A DNA stretch of 64,000 nt from contig NZ_AZDJ01000003.1 of the NCBI RefSeq assembly GCF_001434705.1, positions 124,001-188,000 of the forward strand, read 5' to 3'. Position numbers and translations under genes: made by a program. The notes under the pieces were generated by a model. It had not been told where the DNA came from. It saw only the letters and a program-made list of their open reading frames with translations, and made no database searches. The stretch is from Lacticaseibacillus nasuensis JCM 17158 (lineage in GTDB: Bacteria > Bacillota > Bacilli > Lactobacillales > Lactobacillaceae). Positions within the stretch are counted from its first letter, which is position 1; each line of letters opens with the position of its first letter. Of this stretch, positions 16,340-23,602 are shown piece after piece.

Positions 16340-16878
16340 CATTAATCGATGAAGTCGTCAAAGAAGTCGACACCGTGATGGGCATGGTTGATGAAACCCA
16401 ACTCACCGCCGCCGAGCAGGTGATTCAAAAAGACAAGCGCATCTTCGTGCTCGGAGCCGGCCGCTCCGGCTTGATGGCCAAGGGTTTTGCCATGCGTCTG
16501 ATGCACATTGGCTACACCGTTTATGTGATCGGTGAAACCATCACGCCGTCCATCCAACCCGGTGATGTGCTGGTCGCCGTGTCTGGTTCCGGTAAAACCG
16601 GCACTGTTCTCGAGCCAGCCGAAAAAGCTAAGGCTAATGGTGTCGCCGTCGTCGCCGTCACCAGCAAGGCGGACTCACCGCTTGGCCAAATCGGAGATGC
16701 CACGCTGGTCGTGCCAGGGGCCACTAAGGGCGGTGATGGCGTTAAGTCCATCCAGCTGCTCAGCACCTTGTTCGACCAAAGTGTGCACATCACCCTCGAC
16801 GTGTTATGCTTGATGCTGTCTCGCCGCGACCACGTCTCTAACGACGCGGCCAAGGCGGAGCACTCGAATATGGAATAA
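16336..16878 (+). CDS. hxlB: 6-phospho-3-hexuloisomerase-like SIS protein, 180 aa
   Basis: A single SIS domain of PHI length. FVLGAGRSGLMAKGFAMRLMHIG and ITPSIQPGDVLVAVSGSGKT are near-standard for PHI, which converts hexulose 6-phosphate to fructose 6-phosphate. Its ATG overlaps the previous stop, and GGAGG lies within the upstream gene. Together with HPS it could fix or release formaldehyde. Why it lies in a KDG operon is not clear. Confidence 0.85.
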   Translation: MTLIDEVVKEVDTVMGMVDETQLTAAEQVIQKDKRIFVLGAGRSGLMAKGFAMRLMHIGYTVYVIGETITPSIQPGDVLVAVSGSGKTGTVLEPAEKAKANGVAVVAVTSKADSPLGQIGDATLVVPGATKGGDGVKSIQLLSTLFDQSVHITLDVLCLMLSRRDHVSNDAAKAEHSNME

Positions 16879-16919
16879 CCCGGTGACCATGACGTGGTCG
16901 CCTGAATCAGGAGGATATC

Positions 16920-17576
16920 GTGACTTTACAAAAATTTGAATCATTAACCAAGGTCGTTGACGCTGGCGTGGTTTCCGTCGTGCGCGGCGCGACCAAAGAA
17001 GAAGCTTACAAGACGGCCGTAGCCTGCATCGACGGCGGCGTGAAGGCCATCGAGTTGACCTTTACCGCCCCGCACGCCGATGAGATCATCGGCGAACTGG
17101 TGGCGGAATACAAGGATGACCCGGCGGTTGTCATCGGTGCCGGCACCGTGTTGGATCCGGCCACGGCGCGCATCGCCATCATCGCCGGGGCCCAGTTCAT
17201 CGTTAGCCCAGCCTTTAGTGCCGATGTCGCCAAGCTTTGCAACCTCTACGCGATTCCTTACGTCCCAGGTTGCATGACGCCAAACGACGTGCAGGAAGCG
17301 TTAAGCTACGGCGCAGACGTGATCAAGGTCTTCCCAGGCTCCGTCGTTGGGCAAGGCATGGTATCCGCGTTGCACGGACCATTCCCACAGGCCAACTTGA
17401 TGATCACCGGTGGCGTCAACTTGGAGAACATGCATGAATGGTTCGCCAAGGGCGCCACGGTGCTAGGCGCTGGCAGCAACCTCACTGGTCCTGCTAGCAA
17501 GGGCGATTTTGCCGCCGTCACGGCGAACGCCAAGGCGTACCGCGCCGAGATTGCACGGATCAAGGGCAACAACTAG
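16920..17576 (+). CDS. eda: KDPG/KHG aldolase, 218 aa
   Basis: Cleaves 2-keto-3-deoxy-6-phosphogluconate to pyruvate and glyceraldehyde 3-phosphate. Starts with GTG at 16920 after AGGAGG. Motifs: GGVKAIELTF with the catalytic Glu, VIGAGTVLD, AQFIVSPAF, VPGCMTPND, and the Schiff-base Lys in GADVIKVFPG. LMITGGVNLENM follows. It completes KduD-KdgK-aldolase, giving a full path from a keto-deoxy acid to glycolysis. A terminator follows 9 bp later. Confidence 0.93.
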   Translation: MTLQKFESLTKVVDAGVVSVVRGATKEEAYKTAVACIDGGVKAIELTFTAPHADEIIGELVAEYKDDPAVVIGAGTVLDPATARIAIIAGAQFIVSPAFSADVAKLCNLYAIPYVPGCMTPNDVQEALSYGADVIKVFPGSVVGQGMVSALHGPFPQANLMITGGVNLENMHEWFAKGATVLGAGSNLTGPASKGDFAAVTANAKAYRAEIARIKGNN

Positions 17577-17585
17577 TCACCAAGT

Positions 17586-17620
17586 CGCGGCAGCCGAATG
17601 GTTGCCGCGTTTTTTATTTT
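17586..17620 (+). terminator. Rho-independent terminator of the sugar-acid operon
   Basis: CGCGGCAgCC pairs with GGtTGCCGCG around GAAT, followed by TTTTTTATTTTT. Confidence 0.9.
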
Positions 17621-17691
17621 TGCGCGACTGGCGGGCATCACCGCGGTCCGTTTGGTAGAATTAACCCAGACTCTCAGTAAGGACGATCAGG

Positions 17692-18675
17692 ATGGAAAAA
17701 CGAACTTCCGCAAACATTAAAGACGTGGCCGCCTTAGCCAACGTCTCGACGGCGACGGTTTCCCGGTACCTCAATGGCAACCTTGCGCGTATGTCGACCG
17801 CTACGGCCGAACGGGTCAAAGACGCCATTGAGAAATTAAAATACGTGCCGAACTCGGCGGCCCGGCAAATGATCACCAAGTCCAGTCAATTGGTGGCCTT
17901 GATTGTCGCCAACACCGACGACTATTTTTCCACGGAGTTGTTCAAGGGCATCAGCTCGATTCTTGAAACCAGTGGCTACGTGGCGACCATGTTTGACTCG
18001 GACTCCGACATTCACCGCGAGCAAAGCCTGTTGGCGACGGTGAATCGACACACCTTCGACGCGTTAATCGTCCAGCCATTCAGTTCGCCGGCCGAAATCA
18101 CCGATATTATGCGGCGGGATATTCCGATTGTCATCGTCGACCGGGAGACGCCGGGCTCGCCTTGGCCGCAAGTCGTGACCAATAACTTCGAGGCCGCGCG
18201 CGAGGCGACGACGTATTTTGTCGACCAAGGTTACACCCACTTCATCGTCTTAACGTCGGAGCTTGATGCGGCGACCAACCGGCGGGAACGTTACCGGGGG
18301 ATACTGGCTGCGGCTAGCCACGTTGACGTGGTGGAGGTGTCCGAATCGTCCTACAACCACAAGGCGGTACATCAGCAACTAACCACGCTGCTGACCGCCA
18401 GCAACGAGCGCACCGTCATCTTTGCGTTGAAGGAACGCTGGTTGCTCGAGTTTGTGCCGAATTTGGTGTTGCAAGGGTACCTGGACAACACTCGGGCGAC
18501 GGCCACCGGCTTCGCCGATACCAGCACGGCGCGGCGCTTGGAGCCGCGCATGAAGCTCATCTCTCAGGATCCATTCCTGTTAGGGGCCAGTGCGGCCGAG
18601 GTGATGGTTAACGAGTTAACCGGCCACCCGGAACGTAACCGCCCCGTCGTGATCGTCCCAGCAAAATTTGGCTAA
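17692..18675 (+). CDS. LacI/GalR-family repressor, probable regulator of the sugar-acid operon, 327 aa
   Basis: N-terminal helix-turn-helix NIKDVAALANVSTATVSRYLNG, then the hinge PNSAARQM and a periplasmic-binding-like sugar domain (VALIVANTDDYFSTELFKGI). Such regulators bind operators with a central CG, as found twice before 12382. It follows the operon terminator and has AGGATGG-like ribosome site sequence. Ligand is probably KDG or a phosphorylated product, by analogy with KdgR; this is inference. Confidence 0.9.
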   Translation: MEKRTSANIKDVAALANVSTATVSRYLNGNLARMSTATAERVKDAIEKLKYVPNSAARQMITKSSQLVALIVANTDDYFSTELFKGISSILETSGYVATMFDSDSDIHREQSLLATVNRHTFDALIVQPFSSPAEITDIMRRDIPIVIVDRETPGSPWPQVVTNNFEAAREATTYFVDQGYTHFIVLTSELDAATNRRERYRGILAAASHVDVVEVSESSYNHKAVHQQLTTLLTASNERTVIFALKERWLLEFVPNLVLQGYLDNTRATATGFADTSTARRLEPRMKLISQDPFLLGASAAEVMVNELTGHPERNRPVVIVPAKFG

Positions 18676-18676
18676 C

Positions 18677-18707
18677 AAAAATGCGTCGCTGCGTGCGACG
18701 CATTTTT
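18677..18707. terminator. Bidirectional terminator
   Basis: AAAAATGCGTCGC pairs with GCGACGCATTTTT around a short loop, between the convergent LacI gene and the 84-aa gene. Confidence 0.9.
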
Positions 18708-18714
18708 CGTGTAA

Positions 18715-18969
18715 TTAGCCGGCCAGTTCGCTGGCGCGGGTGTATAACTCACTCGCTTCGGCCACGGTCAGCGGCCGGCCCAGCAAGCGCGGCAGGTCGT
18801 CGATGGCCTTGGTCTGTTCGATGAAGCCGGCGATGGTGAGGCGATCCGGTGCGTCTTGATGCCACACCATAAGCCAGCCTGGGGCGGCGTAGCGCCGGTT
18901 GTCGGGAGAAATGTAATAGTGATCCAGCCAAATGCCGGAGTGCTGGTGGGAACGAAGTGTTGTCGCCAT
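18715..18969 (-). CDS. Unknown 84-aa protein under an apparent LexA-controlled promoter
   Basis: ATG 18969 follows AGGAGG. The product is soluble and rich in aromatic residues (GIWLDHYYISPDNRRYAAPGWLMVWHQD), then has a helical second half (FIEQTKAIDDLPRLLGRP). No family is recognised and there is no membrane segment, so it does not look like the YneA-type cell division inhibitor. The promoter carries a near-perfect LexA box between its -35 and -10, so it is probably induced by DNA damage. It has its own terminator. Confidence 0.75.
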   Translation of the reverse strand: MATTLRSHQHSGIWLDHYYISPDNRRYAAPGWLMVWHQDAPDRLTIAGFIEQTKAIDDLPRLLGRPLTVAEASELYTRASELAG

Positions 18970-18998
18970 GACGAGCCTCCTGAAGAAGATGTATCCTC

Positions 18999-19027
18999 AT
19001 TATACGAACATACGTTCTAATTTGCAA
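18999..19027 (-). promoter_or_regulatory. SOS promoter with LexA box in the spacer
   Basis: On the minus strand TTGCAA (19022-19027) and TATAAT (18999-19004) are separated by exactly 17 bp. The spacer holds AGAACGTATGTTCG, whose complement CGAACATACGTTCT (19005-19018) matches the Gram-positive LexA/DinR consensus CGAACRNRYGTTYG at 13 of 14 positions. LexA bound here would block RNA polymerase directly. Confidence 0.85.
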
Positions 19028-19119
19028 GCGGCGGTTCTTGATAATGGCGAAAAGGTCGGGGTGGCAGGTACAATAGGGGTGGCGATAGGTCGTCTTTTGC
19101 CGTTATTGGTACAGATTTA

Positions 19120-19133
19120 GGTGATTCATCACC
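19120..19133. promoter_or_regulatory. Palindrome upstream of pox, possible operator
   Basis: GGTGATTCATCACC has perfect 5-bp arms (GGTGA/TCACC) around TTCA. It lies about 120 bp upstream of the pox -10. No regulator can be assigned. Apart from this, the SOS promoter and the pox promoter, I see nothing coding in 18970-19330. Confidence 0.3.
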
Positions 19134-19220
19134 ATCTGATACAGGATAGTGTGGCATCACCAACGAATGACTAGTACAGTTCGGATATTTTTACGCAACA
19201 AAGAGGATAGATTCAGCTAT

Positions 19221-19269
19221 TCTTGAATCTCTCCTCCGGCCATATAATTAATCTTGTAAAGCGGTTACA
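19221..19269 (+). promoter_or_regulatory. pox promoter with overlapping cre site
   Basis: A TATAAT at 19243-19248 is preceded by TCTTGA at 19221, 16 bp away. TGTAAAGCGGTTACA (19255-19269) lies just downstream of the -10 and resembles a CcpA cre box. CcpA bound there would block start of transcription when preferred sugar is present. Confidence 0.6.
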
Positions 19270-19330
19270 CAAACGCTGCAATCGCTATCCGTGCGCCAAC
19301 GCGCACACCACAATACGGGAGGGAAACGTA

Positions 19331-21169
19331 ATGGCTCAAACAATTTCAGGCTCCGAGGCCATGCTGAAGGTCATCGAATCATGGGGTGTTGATCACATCT
19401 ATGGTTATCCTGGTGGCTCCTTCGACTCGACGATGAATGCCTTGTACAACCGCAAGGATACCATCAAATTTATTCAGGTTCGGCACGAAGAGGCTGGTGC
19501 CTTGGCCGCTTCCGCTGACGCCAAGTATTCTGGCAAGATTGGTGTCTGCTTTGGCTCTGCCGGCCCCGGTGCCGTTCACTTGATGAACGGCCTGTACGAT
19601 GCCAAAATCGACCGCGTGCCGGTATTGGCCATCGTGGCACAAGTACCATCCAAGAACATGAACATCGACTTCTTCCAGGCGCAAAACGAGGAACCGATTT
19701 TTGACGACGTGGCGGTGTGGAACCGGACAGTCATGACGGCGCAAAGCCTGCCAAAGGTCATCGACGAAGCCATCCAAGAAGCTTATGAAAAGAAGGGTGT
19801 GGCCGTCGTCACGGTTCCTAAGGACTTCGGCTGGGCGCAGATCAAGGACAATTATGTCTCTAACGCCAACACCCAGATCAAGCCTTATGCCATCAAGCCG
19901 GATCCGGTTCGCATTGACGAAGCGGTGCGCTTGATTGCCGCAGCCAAGGGCCCAATGATTTACTTTGGCCAAGGCGCAAAGCACGCCCGCAAGCAATTGA
20001 TCAAGGTATCCGAGAAGCTGAAGATGCCAATGGTTTCTTCCGTGTTAGCCAAGGGGATTCTCGATGAAGACTATCCGGCTTACCTCGGGTCCACTGGCCG
20101 GGTCGCACCAAAACCAGGGGTTGAAGCGGCGATGGCTGCAGACTTAATCCTGTGGGTCGGCAACGACGTCCCATTTGCCAGCATGCTCTTCAATCCGAAG
20201 GCCAAGGTCATCCAGATTGATATCGAAAGCACGAAGCTTGGCAAGCGTCGGCACAATGATGTCGCCATCCTGGCCGATGCCAAGGAAGCCTTAAAGGCGA
20301 TTTACAAGGCGAGCGAAACTCGCGAGCCAACACCGTTCTACACGGCTTGCATCGAAAACAAGAAGAACTGGGTCAAGTGGCAAGACAGCTTCAAAGATTC
20401 TGATGAATTGCCAGTTCGCCCAGAGCCAATCTTCGACGTCCTGAACAAGGAAGCCAGCGATCAGGCGGTCTTCGCGGTGGATGTCGGCAACGTGAACATT
20501 AACTTCGAGCGCTTGATTGACATCAAGCACACCCAGAAGTGGAGCACCAGTGGTAAGTATGCGACGATGGGCTGGGGCGTGCCAGCGGCGATTTCTGCCA
20601 AGACCTTGTACCCAGACCGCGACGTTTATGCCCTGTGTGGTGACGGTGCGTTCGCCATGTTGTGCGAAGAGATCCTGACCCAAGTGAAGTACAAGCTGCA
20701 CATTGTCAACGTCGTCTTCTCTAACGAGACGCTGGGCTTCATCGAAGCTGAGCAACGCGACGACAGCCACCAGCCACTGTCCGGGGTCGACATTCCGGAT
20801 ACCGACTGGGCGAAGGTCGCAGAAGGTATGGGCGCGAAGGGCTTCACCGTACGGACGAAGGCAGAGTTTGCTGACGCCATCGAAGCGGCCAAAGACACCG
20901 ACCTGCCGGTGGTCATCGATGTGAAGTTTACCCACAAGATGCCATTCACGACTCAGCACATGTTCATCGACCCGGCTTACCAGGATCAAAAGGACATTGA
21001 CGAGTTCGTCGACAAGTATGAAGCACAGTCCCTGCGGCCATTGCGGGCGTTCTTAGCGGAAGCTAAGGCGGCCACCACGCCAGCACCAGCGCCAGCAAAG
21101 CCGGTGCAGGCGACGAAGCCGTTCAAGGCCACTAAAGCGCAAAAGAAAGCCAAGAAGAGCCACAAATAA
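19331..21169 (+). CDS. pox: Pyruvate oxidase (TPP/FAD, H2O2-forming), 612 aa
   Basis: Converts pyruvate, phosphate and O2 to acetyl phosphate, CO2 and H2O2. The three domains are clear: the TPP-binding Pyr domain with YGYPGGS and VRHEEAGALAASADAKYSG; a central FAD domain with YFGQGAKHARKQL; and a PP domain with CGDGAFAM...NVVFSNETLGFIEAEQ. ATG 19331 follows GGGAGGG; an open frame to 19223 runs through the promoter and is not used. After about residue 575 there is an unusual Ala/Pro/Lys tail ending QKKAKKSHK. An FAD synthetase-like gene follows by 18 bp. Confidence 0.93.
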   Translation: MAQTISGSEAMLKVIESWGVDHIYGYPGGSFDSTMNALYNRKDTIKFIQVRHEEAGALAASADAKYSGKIGVCFGSAGPGAVHLMNGLYDAKIDRVPVLAIVAQVPSKNMNIDFFQAQNEEPIFDDVAVWNRTVMTAQSLPKVIDEAIQEAYEKKGVAVVTVPKDFGWAQIKDNYVSNANTQIKPYAIKPDPVRIDEAVRLIAAAKGPMIYFGQGAKHARKQLIKVSEKLKMPMVSSVLAKGILDEDYPAYLGSTGRVAPKPGVEAAMAADLILWVGNDVPFASMLFNPKAKVIQIDIESTKLGKRRHNDVAILADAKEALKAIYKASETREPTPFYTACIENKKNWVKWQDSFKDSDELPVRPEPIFDVLNKEASDQAVFAVDVGNVNINFERLIDIKHTQKWSTSGKYATMGWGVPAAISAKTLYPDRDVYALCGDGAFAMLCEEILTQVKYKLHIVNVVFSNETLGFIEAEQRDDSHQPLSGVDIPDTDWAKVAEGMGAKGFTVRTKAEFADAIEAAKDTDLPVVIDVKFTHKMPFTTQHMFIDPAYQDQKDIDEFVDKYEAQSLRPLRAFLAEAKAATTPAPAPAKPVQATKPFKATKAQKKAKKSHK

Positions 21170-21187
21170 ACGAACAGGAGGCCCAGC

Positions 21188-21982
21188 ATGGACGTAATCA
21201 CCCGAGACGTCAATCAGTTTAGTTCCTTGACGACCACGCCTTGCGTCCTCGCATTGGGCTTCTTTGATGGGGTGCACCGCGGCCACCAACAGGTGATTGC
21301 CACGGCGCGGCGCCGTGCGCAAGCACTGCACCTCCCGCTTGCCGTGATGACCTTCGACGTGCACGCGTCGCAAGTGATCCGCACGCCGCGTAGCGATCAA
21401 TTTCGCTACCTCACCACCGTCACGCAAAAAGCCGCGCTCATGGCGCGGCTAGGGGTGGCCCGGTTATACGTGATTCACTTTACCCGTGCGGTCGCCGCCA
21501 TGTCTGCCCAGGCATTTGTCGACCAAGTAATTGCGCCAACGCTTGCCCAAGTCGTCGTTGCCGGGTTTGATTACACCTTTGGGGTGGGCGGCCAGGCAAC
21601 CACCGCGACCCTCATGACGCTAAGCCGAGGGCGCTTCGAGGTGATTACCGTGCAACCGGTGACGGTCGGCGCGTGGAAAATCAGCTCAACTCGCATTCGC
21701 GACTTGATTGGGGCCGGGGAGATTACCACAGCGGAAACGCTGTTGGGGCACCCCTTAACCATCGCGGTGACTGGCCATGGCAGGGAACTAGTGCCCGAGT
21801 TGGCGAAGCAACAACTACCGCCGCCAGGTCGTTATCGGGTCACGGCAGGGCGCCACCGGGCGTTCACGCTGACGGTCACCGACGCTAATGAGTTGGTGAC
21901 AGGTCAAGCGTACACTGGGCCGTTGACCTTAGGCGGCTGGGCGCGGCTCGCTGGTGTCAGTCGTGCGTCTGCACTCGGTTGA
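21188..21982 (+). CDS. RibF-like FAD synthetase domain protein, riboflavin kinase domain apparently degenerate, 264 aa
   Basis: The N-terminal half is a RibF nucleotidyltransferase domain: LALGFFDGVHRGHQ (HxGH-type ATP site), VVVAGFDYTFGVGG, and ISSTRIRDLIGAG. This domain adenylates FMN to FAD. Bifunctional RibF is about 310 residues and has a GFPTAN-type kinase motif; here the second half is short and I see no such motif. So it would make FAD but not FMN. It follows pox with AGGAGG at good spacing and probably supplies FAD to it. Its end overlaps the convergent AraC gene by 26 bp. Confidence 0.8.
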   Translation: MDVITRDVNQFSSLTTTPCVLALGFFDGVHRGHQQVIATARRRAQALHLPLAVMTFDVHASQVIRTPRSDQFRYLTTVTQKAALMARLGVARLYVIHFTRAVAAMSAQAFVDQVIAPTLAQVVVAGFDYTFGVGGQATTATLMTLSRGRFEVITVQPVTVGAWKISSTRIRDLIGAGEITTAETLLGHPLTIAVTGHGRELVPELAKQQLPPPGRYRVTAGRHRAFTLTVTDANELVTGQAYTGPLTLGGWARLAGVSRASALG

Positions 21983-22805
21983 ACCGTTGGCGGTAAGCCG
22001 ACGGCGTCAACCCGGTGAACGCCTTGAAGTGGCGATCAAAGCTGGCCGGGCTTTTGTAACCCAGGTTGGCGGCGATGTCATTAATGCTTTGATTCGACAG
22101 TTCCAGCAGCTTTTTTCCTTGGTTCATGCGCACGAAGCGCACCTCTTCGGAGAACGGTTTTTGGAACAGCTGGTGACACAGCCGCGAGAAGTAATTGACC
22201 TCGTAGCCAAAGTGCGCGGCCGCGTCGCTTAACGTGACGGTGGCGAGATTGGCCATGACGTAATTCAAGATGATGCCCGCTTGGCGATCCTTCGGTGTGA
22301 GCCGTAAGTCGGTTTCCGGGAAGTCTGATTCGATGATCATCATGGCGTTTAAATCCGCGCGCGACAGCTCCGTGATCAGTAAATGGGCGATCATGGATTG
22401 CTCATACTCCACCAGTGCATCTTGCGGCGTCACTGCCGCGAGGCGCACGAGTTGGTCACAGTAAGCATCGATGATATTGTGGGCAATGCGTCGAAAAATG
22501 ACGTGTGCCGTATCCCGTGTTTTCAATAAACTGTTGATAATTGTGTTTGGCCCGTATACCGCATCACTTGGCAGCGGCTGGATGAACAAGCGGGCGTCAA
22601 GCCCAGCTGGCGTCAATGGCTCCAGCGTCACCGGCCCTTCTGCTCGTATCAGCGCAATGTCGCCGGCACGTAGCGAAGCGGTTTGCCGCTCCAGTTTCAA
22701 CTGGCAATCGGATCGAATTTGTAGAATCGAGAATGGAACATTGGCGTCGCGACCGCTATTCGTGGTCAGCTCTACGGCGGTGTTACCTGAATATGCCTGA
22801 TACAT
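21957..22805 (-). CDS. AraC-family regulator of the flavin redox cluster (inferred), 282 aa
   Basis: Two C-terminal helix-turn-helix motifs are seen: VTLSDAAAHFGYEVNYFSRLCHQLFQKPFSEEV and SINDIAANLGYKSPASFDRHFKAFTGLTPSAYRQRF. The first about 100 residues form a cupin-like sensing domain (CQLKLERQTASLRAGDIALI). ATG 22805 follows AGGAGG. It is divergent from the PAS-apbE operon, with 83 bp between start codons, so it is a good candidate regulator of that operon. Ligand unknown. Confidence 0.85.
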   Translation of the reverse strand: MYQAYSGNTAVELTTNSGRDANVPFSILQIRSDCQLKLERQTASLRAGDIALIRAEGPVTLEPLTPAGLDARLFIQPLPSDAVYGPNTIINSLLKTRDTAHVIFRRIAHNIIDAYCDQLVRLAAVTPQDALVEYEQSMIAHLLITELSRADLNAMMIIESDFPETDLRLTPKDRQAGIILNYVMANLATVTLSDAAAHFGYEVNYFSRLCHQLFQKPFSEEVRFVRMNQGKKLLELSNQSINDIAANLGYKSPASFDRHFKAFTGLTPSAYRQRFNRVQTHD

Positions 22806-22888
22806 GACGTGGCCTCCTAATCAAGTTCAGCATAGCTGAACGAGGCGGACTCGGCAACTGGTTGGGCTCACGAAAGGAAGAATGAATT

Positions 22889-23602
22889 ATGGCAGAACAA
22901 CCAAGCTACGATGGGGTATACATCACGTTTCCGACTGGGAAACTGTCCCTGATTGAAGTTCAACAGATTTTTAGCACCATTCCCTTTGAAGTCGATTTAA
23001 TCGACCACACCGACCACTTTACTTGGTACTCCAATAAGCCGAACCGCGAGCACGTCCGCACGGTGGATCAACTGAACGAGACGGTTGAGGAATGCCACCC
23101 GAAGAAGGTTTGGCCAATTGTCAAAGGCATTATCGACAGCTTCAAGGATGGCTCTCGTGACTCAGTGAGTCGGCCGCTGTTCATGAAGGGGCACCGTGTC
23201 TTGATTCAATACTACGCGCTGCGCGATGTCGACGGTTCATACCTGGGCACCATCGAATTTACCGGCAGTGTCGAACACATTTTGACTGCTTATGAAAACG
23301 GCGGCTGGTCCGATGCATCCAGTGGCGCTTCCAAGGCTGACGGAACGACGGGGACAGATGCCGATTCCGGCGCCTCTGAAGAAGAGGCTGCCCCGGCAGC
23401 AGCGCCTGCGACGGACGCCACCAGCGGCGCTTCTGAAGAAGAGGCCGCCCCGGCAACACCAGCTGCCCCTGCAGTTGATGCGACTAGCGGTGCTTCTGAA
23501 GAAGAAGCCGCGTCGGCAGCCCCTGCGGCTGATGCGGACACCGGTGCCTCTGACGCCCCGGCGAACCCGAGCAAGCCTGGGCCATTTACGTACGACCTAT
23601 GA
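22889..23602 (+). CDS. PAS-domain protein with five flavinylation motifs in its C-terminal tail, 237 aa
   Basis: Residues 10-130 form a PAS domain of the type found at the end of DUF438 proteins (LSLIEVQQIFSTIPFEVDLIDHTDHFTWYSN; VLIQYYALRDVDGSYLGTIEFTG). Residues 140-225 are a flexible Ala/Pro/Glu tail with five copies of D-A-[STD]-[ST]-G-A-S, with the acceptor Ser at 148, 163, 182, 203 and 221. That motif is the known ApbE target, where FMN is joined to the last Ser/Thr. Three copies are followed by EEEAA. There is no signal peptide, so it should be cytosolic. The apbE gene overlaps its stop by 4 bp. I infer a soluble electron carrier holding several covalent FMNs. Confidence 0.85.
   Translation: MAEQPSYDGVYITFPTGKLSLIEVQQIFSTIPFEVDLIDHTDHFTWYSNKPNREHVRTVDQLNETVEECHPKKVWPIVKGIIDSFKDGSRDSVSRPLFMKGHRVLIQYYALRDVDGSYLGTIEFTGSVEHILTAYENGGWSDASSGASKADGTTGTDADSGASEEEAAPAAAPATDATSGASEEEAAPATPAAPAVDATSGASEEEAASAAPAADADTGASDAPANPSKPGPFTYDL

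Noticed and set aside
19223-19330. Upstream extension of pox to 19223
   Set aside because: It covers the TATAAT promoter and cre site, and the family start (MAQTISG) fits ATG 19331.
23339-23356. A sixth flavinylation motif, DGTTGT (residues 151-156), in the first PAS protein
   Set aside because: It lacks the Ala and ends in Thr-Asp, so it does not fit D-x-x-[S/T]-G-A-[S/T]. It may be a decayed copy.
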